Assembly (NCBI GenBank): GCA_947472635.1
Contig: CANJDY010000082.1
Location: 1-9,403, forward strand
Direction: 5' to 3'
Length of the DNA: 9,403 nt
Origin: Chitinophagaceae bacterium
GTDB lineage: Bacteria; Bacteroidota; Bacteroidia; Chitinophagales; Chitinophagaceae
This document shows positions 1 to 7,449 of this stretch, piece after piece. Below the pieces are notes generated by a model that saw only the letters and a program-made list of their open reading frames with translations, was not told where the DNA came from and ran no database searches. Both the position numbers and the translations under genes were made by a program. Within the stretch, counting starts at the first letter, position 1, and every line of letters begins with the position of its first letter.

Positions 1-1
1 C

Positions 2-130
2 AACTTTAACGTGGTTTTAACCGGGGGGGATGCAGGCTATTTTGCCCGTCAACTTAAAAACAGGATATTTGCAGACTTAAATTTCTTATTCAAAGGACTG
101 TATGCACTTAGCGAAACTAACAATTACTAA
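2..130 (+). CDS. coaX: Type III pantothenate kinase, C-terminal fragment
   Basis: Only the last 42 codons are present; the gene begins before the window. The reading frame (first full codon at position 2) encodes NFNVVLTGGDAGYFARQLKN followed by RIFADLNFLFKGLYAL and ends at TAA 128-130. The 'VVLTGGDA.YFA..LKN.IFAD.NFLLKGL' pattern is the usual C-terminus of Bacteroidota CoaX, which phosphorylates pantothenate in the first step of coenzyme A synthesis in the cytoplasm. The last 29 nt overlap the start of the next gene in another frame. The two are probably co-transcribed and translationally coupled. A run of seven G (23-29) encodes the Gly-Gly pair. The identification rests on recognition of this short tail only. 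Confidence 0.8.
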   Translation, partial: NFNVVLTGGDAGYFARQLKNRIFADLNFLFKGLYALSETNNY

Positions 131-1442
131 AATTTTACCCGTACTCATTGTAGCTTGTGGCTTGCAGCATGCGGTTTTTGCACAGGAAAACTCTCCTTAT
201 TCCCGGTATGGTTTGGGTGATATTGTTCCTAAAACAAATATTGTATCCAGAGGAATGGGAGGAATCTCAGCCGGCTATTCCGACTATCAAAGTATCAACT
301 TTATTAACCCAGCCAGCTATAGCAATTTAAAGACTACAATTTTCGAAATCGGTGCCGAAGCAGATACGAGGATATTAAAGAGTCTTTCTCCAGCAGCTAG
401 GTATTCTGCAACCAATGCGGTGATATCTTACTTGCAATTAGGGTTTCCAATAAAAATGAAAAATGCCAACAAGAAAAATATTTTTTGGGCAATGAATATG
501 GGCCTGCGGCCGGTATCTAAAATTAATTATAAGATTGCAGAAACACAAAGATTACCGGGGGTAGATAGCGTAGGAAAAATTTTTGAAGGCAGCGGAGGCG
601 TTAACCAAGCTTACCTGGGTACGGCAATCAGCATCAAACATTTTAGCATGGGTGTAAATGGAGGGTACATGTTTGGCAATAAAGACTATAGCACCCAGTT
701 AACTTTTATTAATGACACAGTTCAGTATGCTATGTCAAATACTGAAACTAAGTCCAACTTTGCAGGATTGTTTATTAATGGCGGAATTCAATATGAGCAT
801 CGTATGATGAATAAAAAAACGAGTCGCGAAAGTGTACTTCGTTTTGGCGCATATGGTAATTTAAAGCAGTCAATGGCTGCTAGTAAATCCGCAGTGGCGG
901 AAACAATTTTATTTGATGCTTCAGGCAATAAATTTACGATAGATAGTGTATATGAAAAAAACACAAGCGGAACGGTTATCTATCCTGCTTCCCTAGGAAT
1001 GGGGGTTACTTACCAAACCATGAACTGGTTATTTGGAGTTGATGTTGAAAGTACCCAATGGCAGGATTATCGCTATTTTGGCCAAACGGAATTGGTGCAA
1101 AAAAGCTGGAAGCTTAGAGTAGGTACTGAATATTTCCCTTTAAAAGACAATACTTCATTTAAGAAATATTTCAGTTTTGTAAAATACCGCTTCGGGTTTT
1201 ATTATGGACCCGATTATATAAAAGTAACCAATACCCTTCCAGAATATGGATTTTCATTTGGCGCAGCTTTTCCTTTAAAACTCAGAAAAAGTTATTATGA
1301 AACGCAAAGCTCTATATTAAATACTGCGATTGAGTTTGGAAGTCGTGGTGATAAGAAAACAAATCTTCGTGAAAGTACCGTTCGCATCAGCGTAGGTTTT
1401 TCTTTAAGTGATATCTGGTTCGGAAGAATTAAATATCAATAA
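102..1442 (+). CDS. Outer-membrane beta-barrel protein, Bacteroidota 'SPYSRYGLGD' type
   Basis: This 446-residue protein has a Sec signal peptide: a basic/hydrophobic segment at residues 5-25 and a likely cut after AFA (residue 27), leaving a mature start at Gln28. The mature N-terminus carries NSPYSRYGLGD (30-40) followed by RGMGG (50-54). I recognise this signature from Bacteroidota outer-membrane proteins distantly related to the FadL/OmpP1 barrels. The rest alternates short polar turns with amphipathic strands rich in Tyr, Phe and Gly, and ends near an aromatic residue (KYQ), as barrels often do. The start at ATG 102 is supported by AAAGGA at 92-97 with good spacing and by the position of the signal peptide. 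It overlaps coaX by 29 nt and precedes lptC, so a role in outer-membrane biogenesis or transport is possible. The substrate is unknown, and the functional link is inference from position. Confidence 0.75.
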   Translation: MHLAKLTITKILPVLIVACGLQHAVFAQENSPYSRYGLGDIVPKTNIVSRGMGGISAGYSDYQSINFINPASYSNLKTTIFEIGAEADTRILKSLSPAARYSATNAVISYLQLGFPIKMKNANKKNIFWAMNMGLRPVSKINYKIAETQRLPGVDSVGKIFEGSGGVNQAYLGTAISIKHFSMGVNGGYMFGNKDYSTQLTFINDTVQYAMSNTETKSNFAGLFINGGIQYEHRMMNKKTSRESVLRFGAYGNLKQSMAASKSAVAETILFDASGNKFTIDSVYEKNTSGTVIYPASLGMGVTYQTMNWLFGVDVESTQWQDYRYFGQTELVQKSWKLRVGTEYFPLKDNTSFKKYFSFVKYRFGFYYGPDYIKVTNTLPEYGFSFGAAFPLKLRKSYYETQSSILNTAIEFGSRGDKKTNLRESTVRISVGFSLSDIWFGRIKYQ

Positions 1443-1458
1443 TCATTTTCCTTACAAT

Positions 1459-2031
1459 ATGTTCACTCCGTTATCTAATATAAATTTTTTGGCAGCCTTA
1501 CTAATAGGCTGCTTTTTTTTATATGGTTGTGAGAATGACATCAAGGCAATCAAAGAGCTGGATGCAAAAAAGGTAGGGGTGGAAGAGGCAAAAAAGGTAA
1601 TAGTAAATTACTCCTTGGGGGGCAGGAAGAAAGCTGTATTAATAAGTCCGTTGATGTATAGGGTGCAGGATACGGTTCCTTATATTGAATTTCCTTCAAC
1701 CATCCATGTAGATTTTTTTAATGCAGAAGGTAAGGTGGAGAGCAAACTGGATGCCAAATACGCAAAATACAAAGAAAGCCAAAGCAATGTTTTTTTAAAA
1801 GATAGCGTACGGGTAATCAATGTATTGGGTGATACCCTTTATTGTAACGAACTGAATTGGGACCTAAAAAGAACCGGCGCAGAGTTTTATACAGATAAGC
1901 CAGTGCGCATCCGCACCAGAACCCAAATTATTGATGGAATTGGAATGGAGGCACAACAAGATTTTAAGGAATGGCATATCATTCAACCCGTAGGTTTTTT
2001 AAAAGTGCCAGCTGCTCAATTTCCAAATTAG
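1459..2031 (+). CDS. lptC: LPS export ABC transporter periplasmic protein LptC (lipoprotein form)
   Basis: The product is 190 residues when read from ATG 1459. This start is preferred because it puts a hydrophobic segment (residues 10-22) directly before a lipobox, LYGC, with Cys24 as the lipidated residue. An upstream in-frame ATG at 1408 would add 17 polar residues and overlap the barrel gene by 35 nt. The n-region lacks a Lys or Arg, which is slightly unusual. The body is predicted to be mostly beta, with the LptC/DUF1239 pattern: a 'SPLMYRVQDTVPYIEFP' stretch (63-79), repeated strands, then YTDKPVRIRTRTQIIDGIGM (144-163). LptC is the bitopic or lipid-anchored component that passes LPS from LptB2FG to the periplasmic LptA bridge. 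The length matches typical LptC (about 190 residues). Family assignment is from sequence pattern and from its place behind coaX and the barrel gene, an arrangement I associate with Bacteroidota. Confidence 0.78.
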   Translation: MFTPLSNINFLAALLIGCFFLYGCENDIKAIKELDAKKVGVEEAKKVIVNYSLGGRKKAVLISPLMYRVQDTVPYIEFPSTIHVDFFNAEGKVESKLDAKYAKYKESQSNVFLKDSVRVINVLGDTLYCNELNWDLKRTGAEFYTDKPVRIRTRTQIIDGIGMEAQQDFKEWHIIQPVGFLKVPAAQFPN

Positions 2032-2136
2032 CCCAAACAAGCATTGTAAAATAATAGTATTACCAATTGGCTCGTCATCAAAAAATCCCATCAATTGTAA
2101 TTACTTGAGTGCATAAAATGTAACAACTTATTGAAA

Positions 2137-2481
2137 ATGGCTACAATTACTGTATACGGAATACCCAATTGCGACACCGTAAAAAAGACCCTTGACTGGT
2201 ATAAGAAAAAAAATATCCAGGTTGATTTTTTTGATTATAAAAAATTTGGCATTCAATCAGAGAAGCTTGCAGAATGGTGTAAAGCGATTGGCTGGGAAGT
2301 TTTGCTAAATAAAAAAAGTACCACTTGGCGCAGTTTGCCACTTGGGGATCAGCAATTGGTAAACAATGAAAAAGTGGCCATACAATTAATGGTGCAATAT
2401 CCGAGTATTATCAAGCGGCCGGTAATAGAAATGAACGGCAAAGTAATGGTTGGCTTTAACGAGAGTTACTTTACCTCATAA
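2137..2481 (+). CDS. ArsC/YffB-family thioredoxin-fold protein (Spx-like)
   Basis: This 114-residue cytoplasmic protein has the ArsC/Spx fold pattern. Residues 4-18 contain the first strand and loop 'ITVYGIPNCDTVKK', with the single active Cys12. GWEVLLNKKSTTWR follows (52-65), then IIKRPVIE (91-98), in which Arg94-Pro95 matches the family's Arg/cis-Pro position. This layout fits the YffB subgroup better than true arsenate reductases, because no ars operon genes are nearby. There is no CXXC; the only other Cys is Cys48. The role is probably thiol or glutathione-linked reduction, but the substrate is unknown. ATG 2137 is chosen over the in-frame TTG at 2131, which adds two residues. The preceding 105 nt show no clear promoter or terminator. 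The gene converges on the MFS pump with 13 nt between stop codons. Confidence 0.8.
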   Translation: MATITVYGIPNCDTVKKTLDWYKKKNIQVDFFDYKKFGIQSEKLAEWCKAIGWEVLLNKKSTTWRSLPLGDQQLVNNEKVAIQLMVQYPSIIKRPVIEMNGKVMVGFNESYFTS

Positions 2482-2494
2482 AGAAAATGGTTTG

Positions 2495-4057
2495 TTAAGC
2501 GCCAGCGGCCTTTTTATTTCCTTTTACCATCAAAACAAACGGTACGCATATCAAAAAAATAACTCCTAGGTAAAAGAACACATCCATATAAGACAATACT
2601 GCAGCTTGTTTGGTGACAATATGATCCATGGCTGAGTAACTACTTTTTAATGCAGCATCTGAATTAATTCCTTTACTGATAAAGCTATGTTGGATGGCTT
2701 TCACTCTTTGTTGAACATAGGGATTATTGACATCTAGTTTGCTAACAAGGGCGCTTCTATGAATCATATTTTGCCTAGCCATGAAAGTAGTAATTAATGC
2801 TACCCCAAACGACCCGCCTAACTGGCGCATCATTCCTGTAAATGCAGCACCCTGACCTATTTGCTGACCCTTCAAAGTGGAAAGCGATAGAGCAGTTATG
2901 GGAATAAAAAGCATTCCCATACCTAATCCGCGAACAATCAGCATCCAGAAAAATGATTCTGAATCAGTGTCGGGGGTGACTACAAAATACCCCCAAAATG
3001 TAAAGATCGAAAATAGCACCATGCCCCCTGCTACTAGGTATTGTTGCGGAACTCCTTTTTGCAATAATTTGCCAATCATCGGCATCATAAATGCAGTTGT
3101 CAATGCAGCTGGGACCATTAGCATTCCTGCCTGCTGGGCTGTCCAACCTAGAATGGATTGAGTATATAAGGGAATGATAAAGGTAGAGCCGTACAATCCA
3201 AATCCCATAATGAAAGAAAGGATGGTGCCCACTCTAAGATTACCATTTTTTAGAACCCGCAATTCCACAATTGGACTTTTGTAACTAGTTTCCCGCCAGA
3301 TAAAAAAGAATAAACCTAACACTGCAGCAACTGCAAGGTATATAATTAGATTGCTGTTAAACCAATCATCATCCTGACCCTTTTCAAGTACATATTGTAG
3401 TGAGCCAACAGTGATGGCCAATAAACCAATGCCCAGCCAATCAATATCACTTGCAATACTTTTTTCACCGTATTTTGGGCTGCGTACAAACTGAAGCGTT
3501 AGTAAGGTGGCAATAACTCCAATAGGGATGTTGATATAAAAAATGTAAGGCCATGAAGCATGGTCTACAATATAACCTCCTAATGGCGGACCTAATGTGG
3601 GGCCAATAATTACTCCTAATCCATAAATGGCTTGTGCCATACTTCTTTTAGCAGGAGGATAACTTTCTGTAATGATGGTTTGTGATGTTACCAACAGGGC
3701 GCCACCACCAATACCCTGTAAAAAACGATAGAGTACTAGCTCCCAGATACCCGAGGCATTTCCACATAAAAAAGAGCATAGAGTAAAGAGGATAATGGAA
3801 GCTGCAAAATAATTGCGTCGACCAAATTGTTGAGAAAGCCAGCTCGTCATTGGAACGATGATTACGTTGCCAATTGCATAGGCTGTGATTACCCAAGCCA
3901 CTTCCGTTAAAGTAGCCCCCAAACTTCCTCGCATATCATTGAGTGCAACATTTACAATGGTGGTATCTACAATTTCCAGCAGTGCACAAAATATGGCAGT
4001 GATGGTGATAATCACCCTTCTTGATCCATATTCTACCAAAGAATCCATCTGTTGCAT
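2495..4057 (-). CDS. emrB: EmrB/QacA-type MFS drug exporter, DHA2 family, 14 TM
   Basis: This 520-residue inner-membrane protein is the pump of a tripartite efflux system and would use the proton gradient. DHA2 hallmarks are visible. LEIVDTTIVNVAL (27-39) in TM1 carries Asp31. WVITAYAIG (55-63) follows, then motif A as WLSQQFGRR (73-81). RFLQGIGGGA (111-120) has the motif B Arg111, and the antiporter motif C spans GLGVIIGPTLGPPLGGYI (146-163). SWPYIFYINIPIG (168-180) is typical of EmrB. Further hydrophobic segments run to about residue 511, in agreement with 14 helices, and the tail is basic (KGNKKAAGA). The length is normal for the family. A second Met at residue 4 is an alternative start. 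It is the last gene of the tetR-tolC-emrA-emrB operon, 108 nt after emrA; no clear promoter or hairpin is seen in that gap. The substrate cannot be read from the sequence. Confidence 0.93.
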   Translation of the reverse strand: MQQMDSLVEYGSRRVIITITAIFCALLEIVDTTIVNVALNDMRGSLGATLTEVAWVITAYAIGNVIIVPMTSWLSQQFGRRNYFAASIILFTLCSFLCGNASGIWELVLYRFLQGIGGGALLVTSQTIITESYPPAKRSMAQAIYGLGVIIGPTLGPPLGGYIVDHASWPYIFYINIPIGVIATLLTLQFVRSPKYGEKSIASDIDWLGIGLLAITVGSLQYVLEKGQDDDWFNSNLIIYLAVAAVLGLFFFIWRETSYKSPIVELRVLKNGNLRVGTILSFIMGFGLYGSTFIIPLYTQSILGWTAQQAGMLMVPAALTTAFMMPMIGKLLQKGVPQQYLVAGGMVLFSIFTFWGYFVVTPDTDSESFFWMLIVRGLGMGMLFIPITALSLSTLKGQQIGQGAAFTGMMRQLGGSFGVALITTFMARQNMIHRSALVSKLDVNNPYVQQRVKAIQHSFISKGINSDAALKSSYSAMDHIVTKQAAVLSYMDVFFYLGVIFLICVPFVLMVKGNKKAAGA

Positions 4058-4165
4058 ACTATATTTTTTTAACCCAATTTGTAAAGAAGCAGAAATAAAA
4101 AATTTAAATTGAGCAGTTGATTTTTCTTTGATAAAAGAGGTTCATCAATTGCATCAGGTTATTTT

Positions 4166-5290
4166 TTAAAGATGCACATCTACTGTTACATTCATGCCGG
4201 GTCTTAATTGTTTGACGAGAGAATCTGATGGATTGGCAAACTCAATCTTAACAGGTAAGCGTTGCACTACTTTTACAAAATTACCACTGGCATTGTCTGG
4301 GGGTAATAAAGCAAAGCGAGAACCGGTGGCTGGCGAGAAGGATGCAAGCCTAGCATCAAAAGAATGACCTGGAAAAGCATCTGCAAGTACCGTTACCTTT
4401 TGCCCGACCCTCATTTTTTCAAACTGAGTTTCCTTGAAGTTGGCGATGATCCAACTATCGCTGCTCAAAACTATACTGAATAGGGATTGTCCCGGTTGCA
4501 AAAATTGTCCTTCCTGAACATTTACTTTAGACACCAAACCTGTTGCCGGGGCAACTACTACGGCATAGGAAAGATTGAGTTTAGCATCTGCCACATCTAC
4601 CAGTCGCTGTTTGATGATGGCACCCGCAATATCTATTTGTGACGACGTGGCATTACTTTGAGAAGTAACTGCAGCCGTTTGCTTGGACACTTGGTTTTTT
4701 TGCTGAATCAAAATTTGTAACTGTTTTTCTGCTATTTGTTTGGCAGCTACCGCCTGTTCAAATTGTTGTTGGGTTATTGAATGATCTTTAATTAAATTAT
4801 CATATCGATTAAAATCTTGGGTGGTTCTCCATAATGTAACTTTAGCCGCATCAATTTGCGCATCCGCTGTTGCAATACCAGATTGGGTACTGGTGATAGT
4901 AGCCTTTGACGCGTTGGTTGTATTTTGTGCAGCAAGTAAGCTAGCTTCTGCGGTTGCCAATGAAGCTTCAGCCTGTTGTACTTTTACTGCAAGATCTCGG
5001 TCATCCAATATTAAAAGGGTGTCTCCTTTCTGAACCATTTGATTATCTTTTACGCGCACCTCTTTTACAAACCCCGCCACCCTTGGAATTACTGGGCTGA
5101 TATTGGCTTCTATTTGGGCGTCATCGGTATCTTCATGGTGGAGATTATATTGGTATTTGGAAATGCCAAACCAAGCACCAGCCGACACTAGCGCTATCAA
5201 TACGATTGCAAAAACGTTGCTTTTCTTTTTTTTGGCTTCTACTATTACTTTTTCAGATTGCATGGTTGACTCTTTTGAATTTTGTTGCAT
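4166..5290 (-). CDS. emrA: EmrA/HlyD-type membrane fusion protein (efflux periplasmic adaptor)
   Basis: This 374-residue protein joins the MFS pump to the outer-membrane channel. The N-terminus is cytoplasmic and basic (KKKK, 20-23), followed by one TM helix (about 26-43). Then comes the EmrA signature DTDDAQIEANISPVIPRVAG (54-73), leading into the first half of the lipoyl domain (to about 98). A long Ala/Gln-rich alpha-helical hairpin (about 98-240) would contact the TolC tip. The second lipoyl half is APATGLVSKVNVQEGQFLQPG (247-267). A beta-barrel region follows, including SRFALLPPDNASGNFVKVVQ (324-343), which is strongly characteristic of EmrA. The length is normal. Met10 (codon at 5263) is an alternative start. 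The gene begins 31 nt after the tolC-like stop, consistent with co-transcription. Confidence 0.93.
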   Translation of the reverse strand: MQQNSKESTMQSEKVIVEAKKKKSNVFAIVLIALVSAGAWFGISKYQYNLHHEDTDDAQIEANISPVIPRVAGFVKEVRVKDNQMVQKGDTLLILDDRDLAVKVQQAEASLATAEASLLAAQNTTNASKATITSTQSGIATADAQIDAAKVTLWRTTQDFNRYDNLIKDHSITQQQFEQAVAAKQIAEKQLQILIQQKNQVSKQTAAVTSQSNATSSQIDIAGAIIKQRLVDVADAKLNLSYAVVVAPATGLVSKVNVQEGQFLQPGQSLFSIVLSSDSWIIANFKETQFEKMRVGQKVTVLADAFPGHSFDARLASFSPATGSRFALLPPDNASGNFVKVVQRLPVKIEFANPSDSLVKQLRPGMNVTVDVHL

Positions 5291-5321
5291 AAAATATCTT
5301 TTATAATTAGGGGTAATTTTT

Positions 5322-6647
5322 TTATTGAGTGATTAAAATGCCAGCGGTTTGCAATAATTTATTGAACGCAACCACTGCATCAGCAGAAGCCCCTACCAGC
5401 ATGAGTCTGGTTTGTAGTTGTGCTATATCTGCATCCAGTAAATCAGTTGCGGTAGCTAGGGTATTGTTATATTTATTTTTGATAATGCGGAAATTTTCTG
5501 TAGCCTGTTCCACCGCCTTCTGGTATACGGCTATCTTTTTTTGACTTAGCAAATAACCTTGATACGCCTCATTAACTTCTAGTCGGATATGGTCACTAAG
5601 CATTAATTCGCTAGCTGTTATTTGCTGAACCCTGGCTCCTGCTTGGGCTAATTTGGTCTTTGTTTTCCATATGGAGGAAAGATTGTATGTAACCCCTAAA
5701 CCCACGTTGACCGCATTGGTGATGGTTAAAAAGCCGGGAATATTTGCTGCGATGTACCCCGCTGTTAATGCCACAGTTGGGTAGTAGTCTGTTTTTACAG
5801 ATTGTACACCTAGCGCTGCAATTTTTTTATGCAGGGATAGCGAACTTATTTCTTTTCTTCCTAAGAGGGCCTGTTGCTCATATTCTTCCATTTGTTTTGC
5901 CTTAGTTGTTTTTATAAGACTGGCAGAATCAGGTAGTAAAATGGTTTGTTCTGGCAGGCCGAGCATTAATGCCATATTCACGCTAGCTAATTTCAAGTTA
6001 TTTTCAGCATCCAGTAATGTTAGCTCTATTTTGGAAGATTGAAGTTCAGCTTTAAGTAAATCATTTCTTGCCAGCAAGCCATTTTTTTCAAGGTTCAAAA
6101 AATCCCTGACCCGCTGGTTGGACTGCTCTAAACTTTCTTTTACTAAATACACCGCGGCTCTGGCTTTGTATAAATTACTAAAGGCACTGATACTGTTAAA
6201 AATAACCGCTTCTTTGTTTTCATCTGCATCCAATCTAGCAGCTTGTTCAAGGTACTTGGCAGATTGGATCCCATAATCTAGTTTTCCTGCTGTAAAGAGC
6301 GGTAAGGATATACCAGTGGTACTGTACATAGCCTGAGATACAGTCGGGTTGCTCCCTCCACTATTATTTGAATTAGTTTTCAAACTAATATTAGGGGTTA
6401 TGGGCAGATAAAGCCAAGAGCCGCTAATTTTGAAATCAGGCAACTTTCTTTCATTGGCTTCTTTTACAGCGGCTACCGCCTCATCAATTTTGGCAGAATT
6501 ATTTTTCAGTAGATGGCTATTGGTTATACTTAAATCAATCGCTTCCTGTAAAGTGATTTTCCGTATGGTCTGACCTTGTAGACCGGTTGCCATCAAAAGG
6601 GCTAATATCGAAAAAGCGCTTGCTACTAATTTCAATTTATGATTCAT
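5322..6647 (-). CDS. TolC-family outer-membrane efflux channel
   Basis: This 441-residue protein has a Sec signal peptide (MNHKLKLVAS start, hydrophobic core 8-20, probable cut near LQG/QT at 25-26) and no lipobox Cys. Two OEP repeats follow (about 30-225 and 255-440). The first opens with ITLQEAIDLSITNSHLLKNN (31-50), the usual OEP entry helix. Each repeat has long coiled helices and a strand-rich part, for example the STTGISLPLFTAGKLDYG region in repeat 1 and NVGLGVTYNLSSIWKTKTKL in repeat 2. As a trimer it would form the outer-membrane and periplasmic exit duct for the EmrAB pump. Its ATG lies inside the end of the repressor gene (11-nt overlap), which favours translational coupling. Assignment to the family is firm; the transported compound is unknown. 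Confidence 0.92.
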   Translation of the reverse strand: MNHKLKLVASAFSILALLMATGLQGQTIRKITLQEAIDLSITNSHLLKNNSAKIDEAVAAVKEANERKLPDFKISGSWLYLPITPNISLKTNSNNSGGSNPTVSQAMYSTTGISLPLFTAGKLDYGIQSAKYLEQAARLDADENKEAVIFNSISAFSNLYKARAAVYLVKESLEQSNQRVRDFLNLEKNGLLARNDLLKAELQSSKIELTLLDAENNLKLASVNMALMLGLPEQTILLPDSASLIKTTKAKQMEEYEQQALLGRKEISSLSLHKKIAALGVQSVKTDYYPTVALTAGYIAANIPGFLTITNAVNVGLGVTYNLSSIWKTKTKLAQAGARVQQITASELMLSDHIRLEVNEAYQGYLLSQKKIAVYQKAVEQATENFRIIKNKYNNTLATATDLLDADIAQLQTRLMLVGASADAVVAFNKLLQTAGILITQ

Positions 6648-7266
6648 TGGTTAATATTGCTTTGAATAATGTTTTGATATGTATACTTAATTTCCTTTTA
6701 ATGGTAAGTAGAAATGCCTCTTCTGGCATATCCAATTGGCCATTGAATTCTCTATAATAGTCAAGGCTCATCATACTTTGGTTGACGGTACCTACCAATG
6801 TGTTGAGCATAAATATCAGGTCAATTTTTTTCTTAAACAATCCTTTTTTCTGACCATCTTTGATTAGTTCTGCAATTACTTTAGCATTGCGTAGTTTCAC
6901 TTTGTTGGCTGCTTTCAAAATCGCAGGGTTTTTGTTGGTCACCTGAACGCTTACCATAATCTTATGAAAGGATTGCTTTTGCATTGCCCGGTCAATATGC
7001 TCATCAATGAGCATATTGACTTTTTCTATTGGAGTGAAGCGTTCGTCCTTAATTAAACTTTCCACTCTAATTTTTATACTTCCCACCCTCCATTCTAGCA
7101 ACGCTTCCATTAACTTCTCTTTTGACCCAAAGTAATAAGAGATCATAGCTATATTTACCCCTGCTTCATGGGCGATATCTCTCACAGAGGTTCCATCAAA
7201 GCCCCTTTCTGCAAAGAGGCGCTCTGCTGTTTCAATGATTTGTATTTGTTTATCATTCAATTCCAC
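6637..7266 (-). CDS. TetR/AcrR-family transcriptional repressor of the efflux operon
   Basis: The product has 209 residues. The N-terminal TetR DNA-binding domain is clear: ETAERLFAERGFDGTSVRDI (12-31) followed by AHEAGVNIAMISYYFGSKEKL (32-52). The recognition helix lies around GVNIAMISYYFGS, and SYYFGSKEKL is the classic family end of the HTH. Residues about 60-209 form the helical ligand/dimer domain, which is too variable to predict an inducer. The start is GTG at 7264-7266: an in-frame TAA lies 9 nt upstream, so the gene cannot extend further. An in-frame TTG two codons downstream is a weaker alternative. Being first in the operon and overlapping the channel gene, it most likely represses its own transcription together with that of the pump and is released by a pump substrate. 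The inverted repeat upstream at 7292-7311 supports this. Confidence 0.92.
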   Translation of the reverse strand: MELNDKQIQIIETAERLFAERGFDGTSVRDIAHEAGVNIAMISYYFGSKEKLMEALLEWRVGSIKIRVESLIKDERFTPIEKVNMLIDEHIDRAMQKQSFHKIMVSVQVTNKNPAILKAANKVKLRNAKVIAELIKDGQKKGLFKKKIDLIFMLNTLVGTVNQSMMSLDYYREFNGQLDMPEEAFLLTIKRKLSIHIKTLFKAILTNES

Positions 7267-7288
7267 CCAATCTTAGTTTTAGAATTTA

Positions 7289-7296
7289 CAAAATTA
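7289..7296 (-). promoter_or_regulatory. Candidate -7 promoter box for the efflux operon
   Basis: On the - strand these bases read TAATTTTG, matching the Bacteroidota -7 consensus TAnnTTTG. The box lies 22 nt before the GTG start, implying a short leader of roughly 10-20 nt. I see no good TTTG -33 partner at the usual distance, so support is partial. It overlaps the inverted repeat, so a repressor bound there would block it. Confidence 0.4.
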
Positions 7297-7311
7297 AACA
7301 AACGTTTAATT
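7292..7311. promoter_or_regulatory. Candidate TetR operator (20-bp inverted repeat)
   Basis: Two perfect 8-bp arms, AATTAAAC (7292-7299) and GTTTAATT (7304-7311), flank a 4-nt AAAC spacer. A shorter perfect palindrome, AAACGTTT (7300-7307), overlaps the right arm. The site begins 26 nt upstream of the repressor's GTG start and overlaps the candidate -7 box, as expected for TetR autorepression. The symmetry is seen directly; binding by this TetR is inferred. Part of the symmetry could be chance in AT-rich DNA. Confidence 0.55.
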
Positions 7312-7402
7312 AAATAATGATTTTGTTTAGTCTTTTATCAAAATATATTTTCTGCAGCTGAAGTTTAAGGCCCTTCGAAAAAAATATCCAGTAAATGATT
7401 AG

Positions 7403-7410
7403 TATCTTTA
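7403..7410 (+). promoter_or_regulatory. Candidate -7 promoter box for the SDR gene
   Basis: TATCTTTA differs at one base from the Bacteroidota TAnnTTTG -7 box and lies 39 nt before the ATG at 7450. No clear -33 TTTG is seen. The rest of the 183-nt divergent spacer (7267-7449) is AT-rich and, apart from the operator candidate, holds nothing I can name. Confidence 0.3.
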
Positions 7411-7449
7411 GCAATAGATTTACTATTAGAAGACTTTTAAACATACGTT

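Noticed and set aside
1408..1458. N-terminal extension of LptC from the ATG at 1408
   Set aside because: It would put 17 polar residues before the lipoprotein signal and overlap the barrel gene by 35 nt; ATG 1459 gives a normal lipoprotein start.
2032..2136. Promoter for the ArsC-like gene
   Set aside because: No TAnnTTTG box with a TTTG partner could be found in this spacer.
2137..2481. Genuine arsenate reductase (arsC) call
   Set aside because: There is no arsR, arsB or acr3 gene nearby, and the NCDTVKK active-site context fits the YffB subgroup better.
2482..2520. Possible terminator between the convergent ArsC-like and EmrB genes (GCC-AGC-GGC followed by a T run)
   Set aside because: The stem is only 3 bp and lies inside the emrB coding end, where the T run encodes lysines on the other strand. 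This is too weak to call.
7320..7344. Second inverted repeat (ATTTTG ... CAAAAT) in the divergent spacer
   Set aside because: It has 6-bp AT-rich arms and a 13-nt spacer, which is expected by chance in such DNA, and the arms do not resemble the stronger repeat at 7292-7311.
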